NCBI GenBank assembly: GCA_949472775.1
Contig: CASWVG010000009.1
Location: 1-64,000, forward strand
Reading direction: 5' to 3'
Source of the DNA: an uncultured Lachnospiraceae bacterium
GTDB lineage: Bacteria; Bacillota; Clostridia; Lachnospirales; Lachnospiraceae
DNA: 64,000 nt
The notes under the pieces are model-generated. The model worked only from the letters and a program-made list of their open reading frames with translations, was not told where the DNA came from and did not search any database. Below are positions 9,877-19,418 of the stretch, piece by piece. Every line of letters starts with the position of its first letter. Position 1 is the stretch's first letter. Made by a program: the position numbers and the translations under genes.

Positions 9877-10335
9877 TCATGCTTCGATTTTAGCCAGAAG
9901 TTCTATAAACACGGAGGAGGAAATGCCCTCCGCCAGTTCCTTGTCAAGACAGTGCACCGTATATTCATTGCCCGTCAATGCGACGGTGATTGTACCGGGG
10001 GTCAGCGTGATGGAATTTGCCAGAAGCACCCGCGCAAAAGTGGATCGCAGATCGGTTTTAAAATGTACGACTGCGGGTTCCAGTTCATATTCGGCAGTGT
10101 AAATCAATTTGAAAACAGCCAGATTTGCTTTTAGAATCTCTACCACCAGTGTAAAGAAATAGTAAAGCAAAAGAGGCGCTTTCCGCCATAAAAAAAGGTC
10201 GTATCGGGGGTGGTAATTGAAAAACTGACATAGAAACCAGTACATTACCCCTGCAATGACGACGCCGAAGGCAGCGATTTCCGCTGTAAGCTGCCCGTTA
10301 AAAATCACCCAGATCAGAAAAAAAAGAATAAACAT
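9877..10335 (-). CDS. mrpE: MrpE-type antiporter subunit
   Basis: LLANSITLTPGTITVALTGNEYTVHCLD motif of MrpE. Confidence 0.88.
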   Translation of the reverse strand: MFILFFLIWVIFNGQLTAEIAAFGVVIAGVMYWFLCQFFNYHPRYDLFLWRKAPLLLYYFFTLVVEILKANLAVFKLIYTAEYELEPAVVHFKTDLRSTFARVLLANSITLTPGTITVALTGNEYTVHCLDKELAEGISSSVFIELLAKIEA

Positions 10336-10544
10336 TTTTCCACTCCGTTCTTCAGAATAAATAGTTTTGTTTGTAATGGTGTTTCTACTTATTAAAAGGG
10401 AGCTTATAGGAACGGTAATATTATGTATCTAAAATGCGGAAGTGTCAAGAGGGGTCTTTTAGCGTATCGCCCTTCGCACTTGTTTTTCACATGGGAATCG
10501 GATATCATGTGATTAGTGGCAAAACAATCAGAACGGAGGCACAT

Positions 10545-11465
10545 ATGAAATATTTAGTGATTGGCGCGGGCGGCACAGGCGGCAGCATCGGCGCGTATAT
10601 GACAGAAGCGGGCAAGGACGTGACCCTGATTGCGAGAGGGGAGCACCTAAAAAAGATGCAGCAACAGGGTCTTAAGATGGAAACCACGAAAAAGGGAAAC
10701 TATATCGTAAATCCTGTGAAAGCAACCGACATGGCGCATTATGATGAACAGCCGGACATTATTTTTGTCTGTGTGAAAGGCTATTCGCTGGAAGAAACGA
10801 TTCCTTTTATCAGGCGGGTGGCGAAAGAGACGACGATAGTGATTCCCATTTTGAATATTTACGGGACGGGTGGCAGAATGCAGGAAAAACTGCCGGAGCT
10901 TCTGGTGACTGACGGCTGTATCTATATTGCGGCGGAGATTAAAGAGCCGGGGACGATCTGGCAGAACGGAGACATTTTCCGCATCGTATACGGTGTGCGG
11001 AACAAGGAGGAACTTTGCCCCGGACTTTTTGAGGTGGCAAAGGACTTAAAGGAGAGTGGAATCGACGGCGTGCTGTCGGAGAATATTCGGAGAGACGCTC
11101 TGCAGAAGTTTGCCTATGTGTCTCCTATGGCTGCGTGCGGTCTTTACTATCATGTGAGCGCCGGGGATGTGCAGGTAACAGGAGAGCCGCGGGATACCTT
11201 TGTAAAGCTGATGCGGGAGGTGGACGCGCTGGCGGTGGCGATGGACGTACCCTTCCTGACTGATATTGTCACGACCAATTTACAGATTCTGGATGCACTT
11301 ACTCCTACGGCGAGCACCTCCATGCAGCGCGACATTTACGCCGGTAAGGCGTCCGAGATTGACGGGCTGATTTATGAAGTCGTGCGGATGGGAAAGAAAT
11401 ACGGCGTTCCCACACCGACCTATGAGATGATTGCGGCGAAAGCGCGGGCGGACGGATTAGAATAG
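10545..11465 (+). CDS. Ketopantoate reductase family protein (PanE/ApbA-like)
   Basis: MKYLVIGAGGTGGSIGAYMTEAGKDVTLIARGEHL N-terminal Rossmann fold; start at 10545 after an RBS. Confidence 0.85.
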   Translation: MKYLVIGAGGTGGSIGAYMTEAGKDVTLIARGEHLKKMQQQGLKMETTKKGNYIVNPVKATDMAHYDEQPDIIFVCVKGYSLEETIPFIRRVAKETTIVIPILNIYGTGGRMQEKLPELLVTDGCIYIAAEIKEPGTIWQNGDIFRIVYGVRNKEELCPGLFEVAKDLKESGIDGVLSENIRRDALQKFAYVSPMAACGLYYHVSAGDVQVTGEPRDTFVKLMREVDALAVAMDVPFLTDIVTTNLQILDALTPTASTSMQRDIYAGKASEIDGLIYEVVRMGKKYGVPTPTYEMIAAKARADGLE

Positions 11466-11567
11466 AGGAATAACAGGTGAAAAAGCGGCATTCTCTGTTC
11501 CGATTTGGGATGCCGCGAAACTTTGTTTATAAAAAATGGCTGGTATATGCTGACACGGGAGGAAGAG

Positions 11568-11786
11568 ATGGCGGAAAATACGGAGAAGAAATTTAAGGAA
11601 AAATATCTGGCGGGCGAGATTGAATTTGAGGAAATCGACGACTACAGCCAGGAGTGGGGATTTTCCAACACCACGGACACCTTGCGGGAATATCTTGGCT
11701 TAAACGCTGAGGAGGAGGACGCATGGGTGAGCGTGGGAGAGGAGGCGCTGAAGGAATTGTTGGATAAACAATGCCTGACCAAATAA
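11568..11786 (+). CDS. Small acidic hypothetical protein
   Basis: MAENTEKKFKEKYLAGEIEFEEIDDYSQEWGFSNTTDTLREYLGLNAEEEDAW; RBS gggaggaagag before 11568. Confidence 0.65.
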   Translation: MAENTEKKFKEKYLAGEIEFEEIDDYSQEWGFSNTTDTLREYLGLNAEEEDAWVSVGEEALKELLDKQCLTK

Positions 11787-11951
11787 ATTATACACTTTAT
11801 AAAATATCGTACAGAAGAAATAAAGATGGTGGCGGCAATAGAGTTTATTATACAGATAGCACAGCAGGACAGAGGGCGGCAACAGATTGTTATATAATCT
11901 TGCCAATCTGTTGCCAGAATATAATGCTCATTTTACTGTAAATCCAACGTA

Positions 11952-12689
11952 TCAGTTGGCGGCAATTTCATGCCTGCGCAGATAAAAAATGGACAGCGTA
12001 GCGAAAACGATCATATATCCGATGGAATTGACCACGAGAGTCGATATGCTGATTTCCATATTTGGATTGTTGGCGCGCATTCCCAGACAGTAAATGGAGT
12101 AGGGATAATCCATGCCGTAATCGTGGTTGGTCATATACAGCCCGAAAATACCTCCGGCAAGCGCTATGCCGATAGGAATGGAAAAGGAGCGGATCACCAG
12201 AGAGAAGAAGAGCTGCACACAGCAGACTGCCACTGCGCCCAGCGTGCCGCAGAGAAACCACTCCAGGGCTTCCCGGGGAAACGGGCTTTGGATTCCGGTG
12301 AGCGTGCCGCAGATAAAAAACAATGCGAAAATCCAGAGATTTCCGAGAACAGACACCCGTACCGCCTGCGTCAGCTTACCCAGATAAAGGCTGGAAAGCG
12401 GCAGGGGCGCGGTCAGAAAACTGTTCCAGTTGTGGCGGGTGTGTTCCAACCGCCAGAGATAGGAGCAGTACGTGCCGATCAGTGCGGGCATGAACAGGTA
12501 GCAGAGAAAAAGCGTGTGCTGGCTCCACAGACTGTACCATTCCGATTGCAGGACTTCTATATTCAGTTTGTAGTTCATCGTGCCGAAGAAGGCAGAAATC
12601 ACGGGGAGTGCGTAGAATGCCAGCCATACCGGGCTTCGTTTCAGTTTCAGGGATTCCGCTTTGACGGCTCTGATATAAGATGTATGCAT
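11952..12689 (-). CDS. ABC-2 type permease, lantibiotic-immunity (MutE/MutG) type
   Basis: 6-TM protein, clustered with a second permease and an ATPase. Confidence 0.8.
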   Translation of the reverse strand: MHTSYIRAVKAESLKLKRSPVWLAFYALPVISAFFGTMNYKLNIEVLQSEWYSLWSQHTLFLCYLFMPALIGTYCSYLWRLEHTRHNWNSFLTAPLPLSSLYLGKLTQAVRVSVLGNLWIFALFFICGTLTGIQSPFPREALEWFLCGTLGAVAVCCVQLFFSLVIRSFSIPIGIALAGGIFGLYMTNHDYGMDYPYSIYCLGMRANNPNMEISISTLVVNSIGYMIVFATLSIFYLRRHEIAAN

Positions 12690-12780
12690 GGTAGTTTCCT
12701 CCTTGTCAAATAATTATGTTTTCAGTGGCGCCGTTTTTCGGGTACAGGTTAGCGATTACTGTGCCATGTGTCAAGTGACT

Positions 12781-13533
12781 TTAAACTTCCTTTCTTTTAA
12801 ATAATATTCGTCCCACTGTATAGAACACCACAATCCATACAAAGATCATAAAAACGGCGCACAGTTCAAGCGTCGAATATTCGCGGTAGTAAAAATGAAT
12901 GACTCTTGTTTCGGGGTTCCAGTCCATACGCACCTGTGCCGAGGACAGAAATCCACCCCAGGGGAGGAAAGAGTACATTTTGATATACATTAGAATCAGC
13001 CCCAGCATGGAGCCCCCAATCCCCACCACCAGAGGAATCATCTGGTTAAAAAACAGCATGGATAAAAGAAGCTGTAATAAGTACAGGGACAGGCAGCAGG
13101 CAAGATTCAGCACAAAAGCTTTGGCATAATAGTTCCATTCCGGGTGCCCCGCATAATCGCGCGCGTACCCTAGGACAATGACAAAAATAAACTGTGCGGC
13201 TGAGATCGCAAGAATAAAGCAAAGACCACAGATTACCTTTGCATGGTAAAGCTCACCCGGTCGGCGCAGTGTGTTTAACAGTTTATAGGTATTGCCCTTG
13301 TGCTCCACATCGGCGAGCCGCGAGGCAAGCACGGACATAATGGTGGGCATCATAATCACGCTCACCAGAGGAAGGGAGTGGAGCATTTCAATCCAACCTT
13401 GCAACCGCCCGCTCTCGTCGGGATGACTGCCGGACCAGAGCAGCCATGCAAACTGGACGCAGATCAGGGCGCACATGGTCAGCGCGATCTTTTTCCGTCT
13501 TATTTTCTGAAATTCCATCCGCAGAGTAATCAT
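12781..13533 (-). CDS. ABC-2 type permease, lantibiotic-immunity type
   Basis: 6-TM protein; 4-nt overlap with the ATPase gene. Confidence 0.8.
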   Translation of the reverse strand: MITLRMEFQKIRRKKIALTMCALICVQFAWLLWSGSHPDESGRLQGWIEMLHSLPLVSVIMMPTIMSVLASRLADVEHKGNTYKLLNTLRRPGELYHAKVICGLCFILAISAAQFIFVIVLGYARDYAGHPEWNYYAKAFVLNLACCLSLYLLQLLLSMLFFNQMIPLVVGIGGSMLGLILMYIKMYSFLPWGGFLSSAQVRMDWNPETRVIHFYYREYSTLELCAVFMIFVWIVVFYTVGRILFKRKEV

Positions 13534-14450
13534 AAGCTGCTCTCCTTTCCTGTCAGAGATAAGAATATATCTTCCAGACTTTTCTCCCGCTTTTCAATGC
13601 GGTAGAGGGATATATTCTGTGCGATAAGCAGCCGGCAAAGGTTTGCTACATAGGCGTCTTCCGCCATGGGCAGCAGGAGATAGCCGCTTTCCACCGTGGC
13701 TTCGATACCGTCCTGCCGGAGCAGGTCGAGGGCAATCGCCGTGTGGTTGACGCGTAGCGCAATCTGTTCTTTGGAATGGGCATGCAGGGACTCCAGCGTG
13801 TTTTGATAAACCAGCTCACCCTTTCGGATGATGCCCACATGGTCAGCCATCTGGTCGATCTCGCTGAGCAGATGAGAGGAGACAATGACTGTAATGCCAT
13901 ATCTGGGAGGGAGCGTGCAGATCAATTCACGCATTTCCTGAATGCCTGCCGGATCAAGCCCGTTTGTAGGTTCATCCAGGATTAAAAGTTTTGGAAAACC
14001 AAGCAGCGCGGCGGCAAGCCCGAGACGCTGTTTCATGCCCAGGGAGTAGTGGTTGACCAGCTTTTTTCGTGCTTCGCTCAGACGTACAATTTTTAACACC
14101 TCGTCGATATCCTTTTCGGCACAGTTTTTAAGCGTCTGGATAATACGCAGATTTTCTTCCCCTGTCAAATGACCGTAGTAACTGGGCGACTCGATTAATG
14201 AGCCAGTCTGTGTGAGGAGTCTCATGCGGTTTTTCCCGATGACCGGCGTGCCAAAGAGCGTGATACTGCCTTCCGTGGGTCTGGCAAGTCCGAGAATCAT
14301 TTTTAAGGTGGTGGACTTGCCCGCGCCGTTCGGCCCGAGAAAGCCGTAGATCGCACCCGTCGGCACCTGCATGTTGACGGCGTTCACACAGTGGATTTTG
14401 CCGTACTGTTTTGTGAGGTTATGGGTTTCTACCAGATTTTTTGTTGGCAT
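13530..14450 (-). CDS. ABC transporter ATP-binding protein (lantibiotic protection type)
   Basis: GPNGAGKSTTLKMILG Walker A, YSLGMKQRLGLAAALLGFPKLLILDEPTNGLDP signature and Walker B. Confidence 0.92.
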   Translation of the reverse strand: MPTKNLVETHNLTKQYGKIHCVNAVNMQVPTGAIYGFLGPNGAGKSTTLKMILGLARPTEGSITLFGTPVIGKNRMRLLTQTGSLIESPSYYGHLTGEENLRIIQTLKNCAEKDIDEVLKIVRLSEARKKLVNHYSLGMKQRLGLAAALLGFPKLLILDEPTNGLDPAGIQEMRELICTLPPRYGITVIVSSHLLSEIDQMADHVGIIRKGELVYQNTLESLHAHSKEQIALRVNHTAIALDLLRQDGIEATVESGYLLLPMAEDAYVANLCRLLIAQNISLYRIEKREKSLEDIFLSLTGKESSL

Positions 14451-14779
14451 AGCTTTTTGTCCTTTCTTAAATATAGATTCAAAAAATTTATGTTGTGGCA
14501 GACGTTTCCTGCTTGCACATGAAACCGGATTTTCTGCAAGGATTACCGCTTGTTGCAGAAGGCGTATCTTTGCACACAGAGTTTGCCTGCCTGTTATAGA
14601 CAGGATAATAATTCTGGCTTACCTGGGAATGAAGGGGAGATTACATTTACCTTAAGAAACGCACAGGAAGCTTTTCAGAAAATGCGGGAAGCAATATACT
14701 GATATTAGATAGAAAGAATTTCGCTGCATAACAGTGTGGCGCATGCTACATCTGAAAAATATCTTCAAGATGAGGAGTT

Positions 14780-15649
14780 ATGTTTATGAATTTATACGAC
14801 TGCAAAATCCTGCTGGTAGATGATGAGAAGGCTCTGCGTGATATGGTGAGCGGATTCCTTCGCCGTGCGGGATTTCATAACGTGACGGTGGCGGCAGACT
14901 GTATGGAAGCGGAGGAGCTGTTTGCACTGAAAGAGCCGCATCTTGTCCTTTTGGACGTTATGCTGCCAGACGGGAATGGTTTTTCTTTGCTAAAAAAGCT
15001 GCGGCAGATGTCGGAAGTTCCCGTGATCTTCCTCTCGGCACGGGATGAGGATGAAAGCCGTCTGCGGGGACTGGGGCTTGGTGCGGACGATTATATCACA
15101 AAGCCTTTTTTGCCGGAAGAATTGATCCTGCGGGTGACGGCGGTGCTCAAACGGGTGTACCGGGTAAAGAGCATGCAGGAGATGGAGAAAATCGTACTTG
15201 GCAGATGTACGGTTGATCTGGGCAGCGGAGTTGTGCATTGGAACGCGGATCTGCAGAAGGAAAAGGGCAGCGCAGACTTGCAAGATGAAGAAGCGGATGA
15301 AAAGCACAGAGCGGAGAACAGTGCGATTGATAAAAGCCCGGACGGGATGGTACACGATGGTAGCGACAGACGCAGAGCCGCTCATGATACAGAAGACAGC
15401 GCGGTAGAAAATAACAGGGAAACTACCTTGACTGCGAAAGAGTATGCCATCTTACAGAAACTGGCGCAGGAGCGGGGACGGATCGTGACCATTGACGCAT
15501 TGTGTGATGCCGTCTGGCAGGAAGAAAATTATGGATACGAAAACACACTTGTCGTGCATATCCGCAGGCTGCGGGAAAAAATTGAGGAAGACCCTTCCCG
15601 CCCGAAGTATCTGCTGACGGTGAGAGGACTGGGGTACAGACTGGTATGA
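14780..15649 (+). CDS. OmpR/PhoB-type response regulator with an unusual charged insert
   Basis: Receiver KILLVDDEKALRDMVS...LLDVMLPDGNGF...KPF; C-terminal winged helix LTAKEYAILQKLA...VVHIRRLREKI. Confidence 0.92.
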   Translation: MFMNLYDCKILLVDDEKALRDMVSGFLRRAGFHNVTVAADCMEAEELFALKEPHLVLLDVMLPDGNGFSLLKKLRQMSEVPVIFLSARDEDESRLRGLGLGADDYITKPFLPEELILRVTAVLKRVYRVKSMQEMEKIVLGRCTVDLGSGVVHWNADLQKEKGSADLQDEEADEKHRAENSAIDKSPDGMVHDGSDRRRAAHDTEDSAVENNRETTLTAKEYAILQKLAQERGRIVTIDALCDAVWQEENYGYENTLVVHIRRLREKIEEDPSRPKYLLTVRGLGYRLV

Positions 15650-16935
15650 AAAGGGATAAAACGGAACGGATCAATTATAATTACAGAAGAGCAGCACGTC
15701 TTTTTGGCTATTGGGTGCTGGCGGTTTTGGGAGTTGCAGTTCTGACCTTGATACTCAATATGGTGTTTCTGTTTGCGGCAGCGGCTGTCTATGCGGAAAC
15801 AGATAATCATTATATTTACGGGGGAAGTGTTATGGAGGCGCTTACGTTTACAGAGAACGGTTATGTACTTGACAGCGACATGGAGGAAGAACTGGAAGAG
15901 AAAAACCAGTGGGCCATGCTTCTTGATGAAAACGGGAAGGTAATCTGGAGCGTCCGGAAACCGGAGGAGCTGGAAGATACGTACAGCAGATCGGACATTG
16001 CCCGCATGAGCAAATGGTATCTGAAAGGATATCCTGTACGGATGCGTGTCTGGGATGACCGCATTATGATTGTGGGGATGCAGAAAGAAACCATGTGGAA
16101 ATATACGGTAGAATTTACTATTCCGTGGATGGACTTTGTCAAACGGACGATTCTGGCATTTTTCTTTATAAATTTCGCATGGATTGTGGTTTTTGCCTTT
16201 GTTTTTACAAAGCGGTTCACGAGGAACAGGGAGCGGGCGCGCATGGAATGGATCGCTGGCATTTCCCATGATATTCGCACGCCTCTTTCTGTGGTGATGG
16301 GATATGCCGACACCTTGGAGCACAGTGAAGAACTGCCGGAGGATGCGAGGCAGCAGGCATCGGTGATCCGCCATCAAAGCGTAGTGATGAAAGAGCTGAT
16401 TGCCGATTTAAATCTGACTTCACAGCTGGAGCATTCCATGCAGGCATTGCGGAAGGAAAAGGTGCGTCCGGCGGAGATTATCAGGAGTGTTGCGGTTTCT
16501 TTCCTAAATGATTCTGTGCCGGGAGAACTGGAAATTGACACACGGATTGAGCCGGCTGCGGAGCAGTTGTACATCAATGCTGACAGACAGCTTTTCATGC
16601 GGGTATTCCGAAATTTGATCAATAACAGTATGAAACACAGCGGAAAAAACGGACTGGTAGAAATTACGATTGCCATGTGGGAGGAAAAAGGGAAATGTCA
16701 TATCCGTCTGGAAGATAACGGTGTGGGCTATTCCGCGGAAGTCCTGCGCCGTCTGTGCAGCAGAAAGAAAGACCTGGCAGGTGAGAATATCCGGGGCCTG
16801 GAGATCGTGAAAAAGATTATTGTGGCGCATGGCGGGAAGATCCGGTTCGGAAATGCGGAGGAAGGCGGGGGATACTGTATGATAATGCTTCCCGGCGGAA
16901 AGAGGTTATTTAGTCAAAAAAATTCGCAGAATTGA
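15646..16935 (+). CDS. Sensor histidine kinase
   Basis: H-box GISHDIRTPLSVVMGYADTLE; N, G boxes; 4-nt overlap with the response regulator gene. Confidence 0.92.
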   Translation: MKRDKTERINYNYRRAARLFGYWVLAVLGVAVLTLILNMVFLFAAAAVYAETDNHYIYGGSVMEALTFTENGYVLDSDMEEELEEKNQWAMLLDENGKVIWSVRKPEELEDTYSRSDIARMSKWYLKGYPVRMRVWDDRIMIVGMQKETMWKYTVEFTIPWMDFVKRTILAFFFINFAWIVVFAFVFTKRFTRNRERARMEWIAGISHDIRTPLSVVMGYADTLEHSEELPEDARQQASVIRHQSVVMKELIADLNLTSQLEHSMQALRKEKVRPAEIIRSVAVSFLNDSVPGELEIDTRIEPAAEQLYINADRQLFMRVFRNLINNSMKHSGKNGLVEITIAMWEEKGKCHIRLEDNGVGYSAEVLRRLCSRKKDLAGENIRGLEIVKKIIVAHGGKIRFGNAEEGGGYCMIMLPGGKRLFSQKNSQN

Positions 16936-16947
16936 GTATTCTGCGAA
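16922..16947 (+). terminator. Inverted repeat attcgcagaat/attctgcgaa at the 3' end of the kinase gene
   Basis: Near-perfect stem with a 5-nt loop spanning the stop codon; weak T-rich tail. Confidence 0.4.
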
Positions 16948-16982
16948 ATGTCTGTCGTTTCTCTTGTACAAGCGATTTTTTT

Positions 16983-18125
16983 CTATATCTGACCACAAAA
17001 CTGGCCATAATCAGCGGAAAGTGCGTTGAGGTATTTTCTTTTGGTATCCATGCTGGGATGCACATATCTGTTCAGGGTAATCTGCACATTGGAATGTCCC
17101 AGAATTTCACTCAGACACTTAACATCCATTCCGCTGTCAATGCAGTTGGTGGCAAAAGTGTGACGCAAAATATGAAAGTTATAATTTGGCACATTGATCT
17201 CTTCCAGATATTTTTTGAAATGATTTTGATAAGTCCGCGGTTCCATGGGCTTATTTTTTTGCAGGAAGTATTCCTGCCCTTCCTGTCGAAATTCGGTGAG
17301 CATTGACAGCAGTGTATCTGAGATGGGAATGTCCCGTTTGGAAAAAACGCTTTTAGGAGGCGTTTCTAAAAGAGTGGTTTTTGCTGGTCCTTCCTTACTT
17401 TCAATCCTCTGTACGGTTCTGTTGACATGAAGCAGCCCGCTTTCCTGATCGATATCCGCCCACTTTAGCGAACATATTTCTCCTAACCGAAGACCGGTAA
17501 AAAGGCAAAGATATATTCCTGCTTTGGAATTATTCATATTATTGTAGAGAAACTGAATCAGTTTTGCCTGTTCCGTGCGATTCATAATCTCAATAGAGGA
17601 TACTTTTTTCTGCAAGGAACTATTACAGTTTGTAATCGCGGGCATAGGATATCCGTATTGCTTTTCAGCATAGCGCAAAGTCTGTTTGACAGCAGCAAGC
17701 ACGCTCTGCCTCGTCGAATCCGATACTTCCAGTGTCGCCAGTTGAGCCTGGATACGGCTGTTGGACATTCGGGAAAGTTTGTCAGAAGAAAAGAGGGGTT
17801 GAATATGGCGTATGCATAGTTTTTTATACTTAATATAGGTAGAGTATTTTCTATACTGTGAAACCTCTTCCAACCACTCTTCCATGAGTGTGCAAAAATT
17901 GGCATCACAAACCTGCAATCTGCCGCTGATCTGGGCAGCCGGCAGGTTGGGTGAATCTGTCCTGCTTAATACATATATTCTGGCGGCAAGTTTTTCTTTC
18001 ACCTCACTGTAGGTTTTTCCATAAACCGACAGGTACCGCTTTTCTCCTTCGGCAGACATTACCGCATAGCGTCCCTCCCATCTTCCGTCTGTACGTTTTC
18101 TGATGTTGTCACCTCTTCTTGGCAT
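16983..18125 (-). CDS. Tyrosine recombinase / phage-type integrase
   Basis: C-terminal R..HILRHTFATNCIDSGMDVKCLSEILGHSNVQITLNRYVH catalytic motifs; intact 380-aa ORF. Confidence 0.92.
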   Translation of the reverse strand: MPRRGDNIRKRTDGRWEGRYAVMSAEGEKRYLSVYGKTYSEVKEKLAARIYVLSRTDSPNLPAAQISGRLQVCDANFCTLMEEWLEEVSQYRKYSTYIKYKKLCIRHIQPLFSSDKLSRMSNSRIQAQLATLEVSDSTRQSVLAAVKQTLRYAEKQYGYPMPAITNCNSSLQKKVSSIEIMNRTEQAKLIQFLYNNMNNSKAGIYLCLFTGLRLGEICSLKWADIDQESGLLHVNRTVQRIESKEGPAKTTLLETPPKSVFSKRDIPISDTLLSMLTEFRQEGQEYFLQKNKPMEPRTYQNHFKKYLEEINVPNYNFHILRHTFATNCIDSGMDVKCLSEILGHSNVQITLNRYVHPSMDTKRKYLNALSADYGQFCGQI

Positions 18126-18240
18126 ATAAGATTCTCCTTTCTGACCACTTTTTTGACAACAAATATACCATTAATGACAGCCACCGTGACAATTTATGAC
18201 AAAAATTTACATTTAGTTTAGTGGAAACGCTTTTTCGTGC

Positions 18241-18269
18241 TTGACACAGCCCAGGCGCTTTCCTATAAT
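18241..18269 (+). promoter_or_regulatory. Consensus sigma-A promoter TTGACA-17-TATAAT
   Basis: TTGACA 18241-18246, 17-nt spacer, TATAAT 18264-18269. Confidence 0.7.
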
Positions 18270-18489
18270 AATCACAAAGCATATTATTTTCTCGACAACA
18301 AATGTTCGGTGTGATCATATTTCGCGCCGGAATCAAACAAATCGATTCCGATATCGATTTCCAATCTGCGTTTCAGAATTTCTATGCTTTTAAATCAACC
18401 AACACAATTTAAGAGCAGGGGATTCAAAACGGAGTCTGGCGACCGAAATACAGACAATCCGACTCTCCTGCGGAACAGGAGGACAAGTC

Positions 18490-19074
18490 ATGGATCATGC
18501 ACAAATCAGAAAAGAGGAACTGTTTATGAAGATTAAGGGTGGAAAAGGCCATACGATTGCGGATATTGAAGCACTTCCGGATGGAGAACGCGCTGAACTG
18601 ATAGACGGCGAAATGTTTATGATGTCACCGCCAATGACCGTACACCAGAGGATTCTTGTAAAACTTATTTTTGAAATTGAAACGTATATCCGAAAGAACA
18701 AGGGTAATTGCGAACTTCTTCCCGCACCCTTTGGTGTTTACATTAAGAAGGACGACCGGAACTATGTAGAACCTGACATTTCGGTGATCTGTCACGGGGA
18801 TCGTCTGGATGAAAAAGGCTGTCACGGCGCGCCTGATCTGGTAATTGAAATTGTGTCGCCTTCCAGCAGAAAGATGGATTATGTACGGAAACCTGTTCTT
18901 TATCAGGAGGCAGGTGTGCGGGAATATTGGATTGTCGATCCGAAAAAAGAAACCGTTACAGTATATGAAGCGGACAAATGGGATATTCCTGTGTGCCATA
19001 CTTTTTCCGAACGGATTCCGGTTGGCATTTATGAAGACATGTATCTCGAATTTACAGAATTTAGAAAATGCTAA
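18490..19074 (+). CDS. Uma2 family endonuclease (DUF820)
   Basis: AELIDGEMFMMSPPMTVHQRILVKL...YVEPDISVIC...GAPDLVIEIVSPSSRKMD..RK..LYQEAGVREYWIVDP. Confidence 0.88.
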   Translation: MDHAQIRKEELFMKIKGGKGHTIADIEALPDGERAELIDGEMFMMSPPMTVHQRILVKLIFEIETYIRKNKGNCELLPAPFGVYIKKDDRNYVEPDISVICHGDRLDEKGCHGAPDLVIEIVSPSSRKMDYVRKPVLYQEAGVREYWIVDPKKETVTVYEADKWDIPVCHTFSERIPVGIYEDMYLEFTEFRKC

Positions 19075-19280
19075 GAGATTGCTGACAAGTTACTTTTCAC
19101 ACCCGCGCCATGTATTTACTGCATGGTGCCAGAGCTGGTGCCAAAACGCCTGCTTTCGGGCATTTCGTGTGTATCAGATGTTGGAATTCGCACCGAATAA
19201 TTGTAAATAGATGCAAAATCTGGCGTTGGTGTGAACTGTAACGCTGCCAAAAGATGACAACATTGTCTTCTGTGACAAAA

Positions 19281-19309
19281 TTGACAAACAGACTTATATA
19301 AAGTATAAT
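19281..19309 (+). promoter_or_regulatory. Consensus sigma-A promoter TTGACA-17-TATAAT
   Basis: TTGACA 19281-19286, TATAAT 19304-19309, upstream of the decayed glycan cluster. Confidence 0.7.
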
Positions 19310-19418
19310 TTATGACGATATATACCTTGCATACAAAAACGTTTGTTTTGCAGGAAAGCATATATAGGGGCGTTCCAAATTTTGCAGAACACATAAAATT
19401 TGCAAAATATTAAACGGA

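Noticed and set aside
15529-16377. 282-aa minus-strand ORF opposite the response regulator/kinase genes
   Set aside because: Antisense to conserved two-component genes; composition atypical of protein and no recognisable domain.
18155-18303. gacaacaaat direct repeats (18155-18164, 18294-18303) flanking the first strong promoter as recombination sites
   Set aside because: Only 10 bp, direct rather than inverted, in AT-rich sequence; insufficient evidence for att or invertible ends.
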